From Prevotellaceae bacterium (GTDB lineage: Bacteria > Bacteroidota > Bacteroidia > Bacteroidales > UBA932): a stretch of DNA of 6,301 nt. The notes under the pieces were generated by a model. That model did no database searches, had not been told where the DNA came from, and saw only the letters and a list, made by a program, of their open reading frames with translations. Position numbers and translations under genes: made by a program. Shown here in pieces: positions 4,761 through 6,301 of this stretch (position 1 is its first letter; each line of letters opens with the position of its first letter). Location: assembly GCA_031259225.1 (NCBI GenBank), contig JAIRLT010000054.1:1-6301 (forward strand), in the 5' to 3' direction.

Positions 4761-6062
4761 ATGGCCACATTCAAGGCAGAGGTGTATGCTCACCATGCAA
4801 AAAACGATGCCACCTACAATGTAAAAATTCGGATAACGCATAAGTCCAAGAAAAAATATCCGGCAACCAATATTTTTTTAACGAAGGACGATATCACGCG
4901 TTCCATGAAAATCAAGAATCAACAGCTACTTGATGCGGTATTGGATATAGAACGGGCATGCCGGCAACGCTGTAATGCCTACCAACACCGTCTTGGCAGC
5001 ATGGATGTAGAGCAGATAGCCGAACTGGTATCGGATATCATCAAAGGCGAAAAGAAGAAGGAAGAAGGCACGGACTTCGATTTGGATTTTATCGCTTTTA
5101 GCCGTGATTATATCAATAAAATCAGGGGCAACGGCAATGAGACGTATCGTGTGTATGAAGTAGCGTTAAACAGTTTAATACGGTTCACAGGTCGGGATAC
5201 GTTGAGTATTCATGAAATTACCAAGAAATTCGTCAATGAGTGGATCGCTTGGATACAAGAACAACCGGCGCCGGATAAAAGGAAGAAAGGCGCCCGCGCT
5301 CCTTCTTTGTATCCTGCGATGATAAAAGCCTTGCACAACAGGGCTAAAGACGCCTATAATGATGAAGACATGGGTATCATACGGATTCCTTTTTCGCCCT
5401 TCAAAAAAGCGGACATACCCAAGTACAAAGCGCCCCGCAAAAGGGCAATTACTGCAGAGGATATAAGGAAAATCGCTACCTTGCCTTATGAGAAAGAAAG
5501 TACCCGCGCCAGCAGGTTGAATTTTGCAAAAGATATGTTCCTGTTAAGTTTCGGGCTTATTGGGATCAATGAGGCGGATTTGTATTATTGCGACCATTAT
5601 AAAGATGGACGTATCACCTATAACCGTAAGAAGACGAAAAACCAGCGGGATGATAATGCCCGTATATCTATCAAGGTAGCGCCGGAGATAGCATCCCTGG
5701 TAGAGAAATACAGGGATCCTGAGGGTAAGCGCGTATTTTGTTTTTACAGAACATACAAAACGGTGGGAACATTTACAGCCGCCATTAACGGGCTGCAAAC
5801 CGCTACGGCTAATTATGGTCTCAAAAAGATAGGCGCTATCATCGGCATTGATGACCTTGAATTTTATGCCGCCCGGCATTCATGGGGTACAATAGCCCGC
5901 AATAAATGCGGGATCAGTAAAGACGACATCCACCTTTGCCTGAACCATGCTACGAGTAAGCAAATGAAAGTAACCGACATGTATATAGAGGAAGATTTTT
6001 CGATAATAGATACTGCCAACCGGAAAGTGTTGGATTATGTATTTTGGAAAAAATCAACATAA
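4761..6062 (+). CDS. Tyrosine recombinase / site-specific integrase, Bacteroidota type
   Basis: A 433-residue integrase that cuts and rejoins DNA through a 3'-phosphotyrosine link. Domains in order are an N-terminal arm-type DNA-binding region (about 1-95, including YNVKIRITHKSKKKYPATNIFLTKDDITRSMKIKN read as a beta-sheet plus helix), a SAM-like core-binding domain (about 105-200) and the catalytic domain (about 228-425). Catalytic candidates are Lys291 or Lys293, Arg372 in YAARHSW, His396 in LNHA and the nucleophile Tyr408 in TDMYI. The usual first arginine is absent: its place in LLSFGLIGINEADLY is Ile267. IntDOT of CTnDOT also lacks this arginine, so activity is not excluded. The start MATFKAEVY is typical of the group, and the upstream sequence is A-rich without a Shine-Dalgarno. 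The gene is less GC-rich than the recF cluster, and it stands alone, without visible excisionase or transfer genes. Its target is unknown. Confidence 0.9.
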   Translation: MATFKAEVYAHHAKNDATYNVKIRITHKSKKKYPATNIFLTKDDITRSMKIKNQQLLDAVLDIERACRQRCNAYQHRLGSMDVEQIAELVSDIIKGEKKKEEGTDFDLDFIAFSRDYINKIRGNGNETYRVYEVALNSLIRFTGRDTLSIHEITKKFVNEWIAWIQEQPAPDKRKKGARAPSLYPAMIKALHNRAKDAYNDEDMGIIRIPFSPFKKADIPKYKAPRKRAITAEDIRKIATLPYEKESTRASRLNFAKDMFLLSFGLIGINEADLYYCDHYKDGRITYNRKKTKNQRDDNARISIKVAPEIASLVEKYRDPEGKRVFCFYRTYKTVGTFTAAINGLQTATANYGLKKIGAIIGIDDLEFYAARHSWGTIARNKCGISKDDIHLCLNHATSKQMKVTDMYIEEDFSIIDTANRKVLDYVFWKKST

Positions 6063-6079
6063 ATTTTTTATATCAAATT

Positions 6080-6301
6080 TTAATGCTGTCCCTGTTCTTC
6101 TTTTTGCTTCAATGCTACGAGTGTTTGGCTTTCTTTCTCTATTAACACCACCCCAAAACCCTCCATCGTTTTTTGGCTGTTCCCATAATAGCGCATTTCG
6201 TTCCATTCTATTGTTTGTACCGGACGAGGATTGCGGATTTTATCTATTATATCCTTTCCATAGCTGCGCATCCAGTTATATACGGTTACCGGCGTTACAT
6301 T
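6080..6301 (-). CDS. Helix-turn-helix protein, possibly transposase-related (partial, 5' end outside the window)
   Basis: The reverse frame is open from the window edge to a TAA at 6080-6082, giving 73 residues. The first visible residues, NVTPVTVYNWMRSYGKDI, look like the recognition helix of a helix-turn-helix of the kind found in IS3-type OrfA proteins (a V-T-V-x-N-W core followed by a YG turn). The remainder, including RPVQTIEWNEMRYYGNS and MEGFGVVLIEKE, lacks the leucine-zipper helix expected in OrfA, so the class is uncertain. An internal ATG at 6269-6271 is an unlikely start because it would cut the helix-turn-helix. The gene converges on the integrase gene with only 17 bases between the stops. 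No catalytic partner is visible within the window. Confidence 0.55.
   Translation of the reverse strand, partial: NVTPVTVYNWMRSYGKDIIDKIRNPRPVQTIEWNEMRYYGNSQKTMEGFGVVLIEKESQTLVALKQKEEQGQH

Noticed and set aside
5544..5879. Reverse 111-residue ORF inside the integrase gene
   Set aside because: Shadow of the catalytic domain, which is intact on the forward strand.

Overview
The window comes from a member of the Bacteroidota, most likely the Bacteroidales. The evidence is phylum-type promoters (TTTG, a 19-base spacer, then TAnnTTTG), genes without strong Shine-Dalgarno sequences, a DUF4301 gene, the pair recF-DUF721, and a tyrosine recombinase of the Bacteroidota arm-binding/SAM-like type. The species cannot be named from the sequence.

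Layout. Positions 1-110 hold the last 35 codons of a forward gene. Positions 111-365 carry no gene but are packed with repeats: two C/G-rich hairpin units, then short-unit tandem arrays alternating with a CTGGCGCGCCAG-like core. From 4355 down to 366 there is a reverse-strand cluster: recF, a small DUF721 (DciA-like) gene, pdxB and a DUF4301 gene. The first three are tightly packed (a 4-base gap, then a 4-base overlap) and look like one operon started by a promoter just upstream of recF. DUF4301 follows pdxB after 54 bases that contain another copy of the repeat. Positions 4356-4760 are very AT-rich and non-coding. They hold the recF promoter, a partial repeat copy, a textbook forward promoter followed by a boxA-like sequence and a possible terminator (a candidate small RNA or long leader), and a second promoter directly before the integrase gene (4761-6062). 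The window ends in a convergent, truncated reverse ORF with a helix-turn-helix-like start.

How the genes fit together. RecF and the DUF721 protein both relate to DNA replication and repair. PdxB belongs to the DXP-dependent vitamin B6 pathway. DUF4301 has no assigned role, but its motifs resemble the UDP-sugar pyrophosphorylase group. The integrase side is an accessory segment next to a housekeeping cluster.

The most notable signals are two. First, a modular repeat family: 35-base arrays of five heptamers, always running into the same core in the same polarity. These arrays place stop codons in all six frames and form the C-terminal ends of both PdxB (ELGIKN) and the DUF4301 protein (ELRVKN). 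Second, the promoter-boxA-terminator arrangement at 4453-4671, which has no protein-coding explanation.
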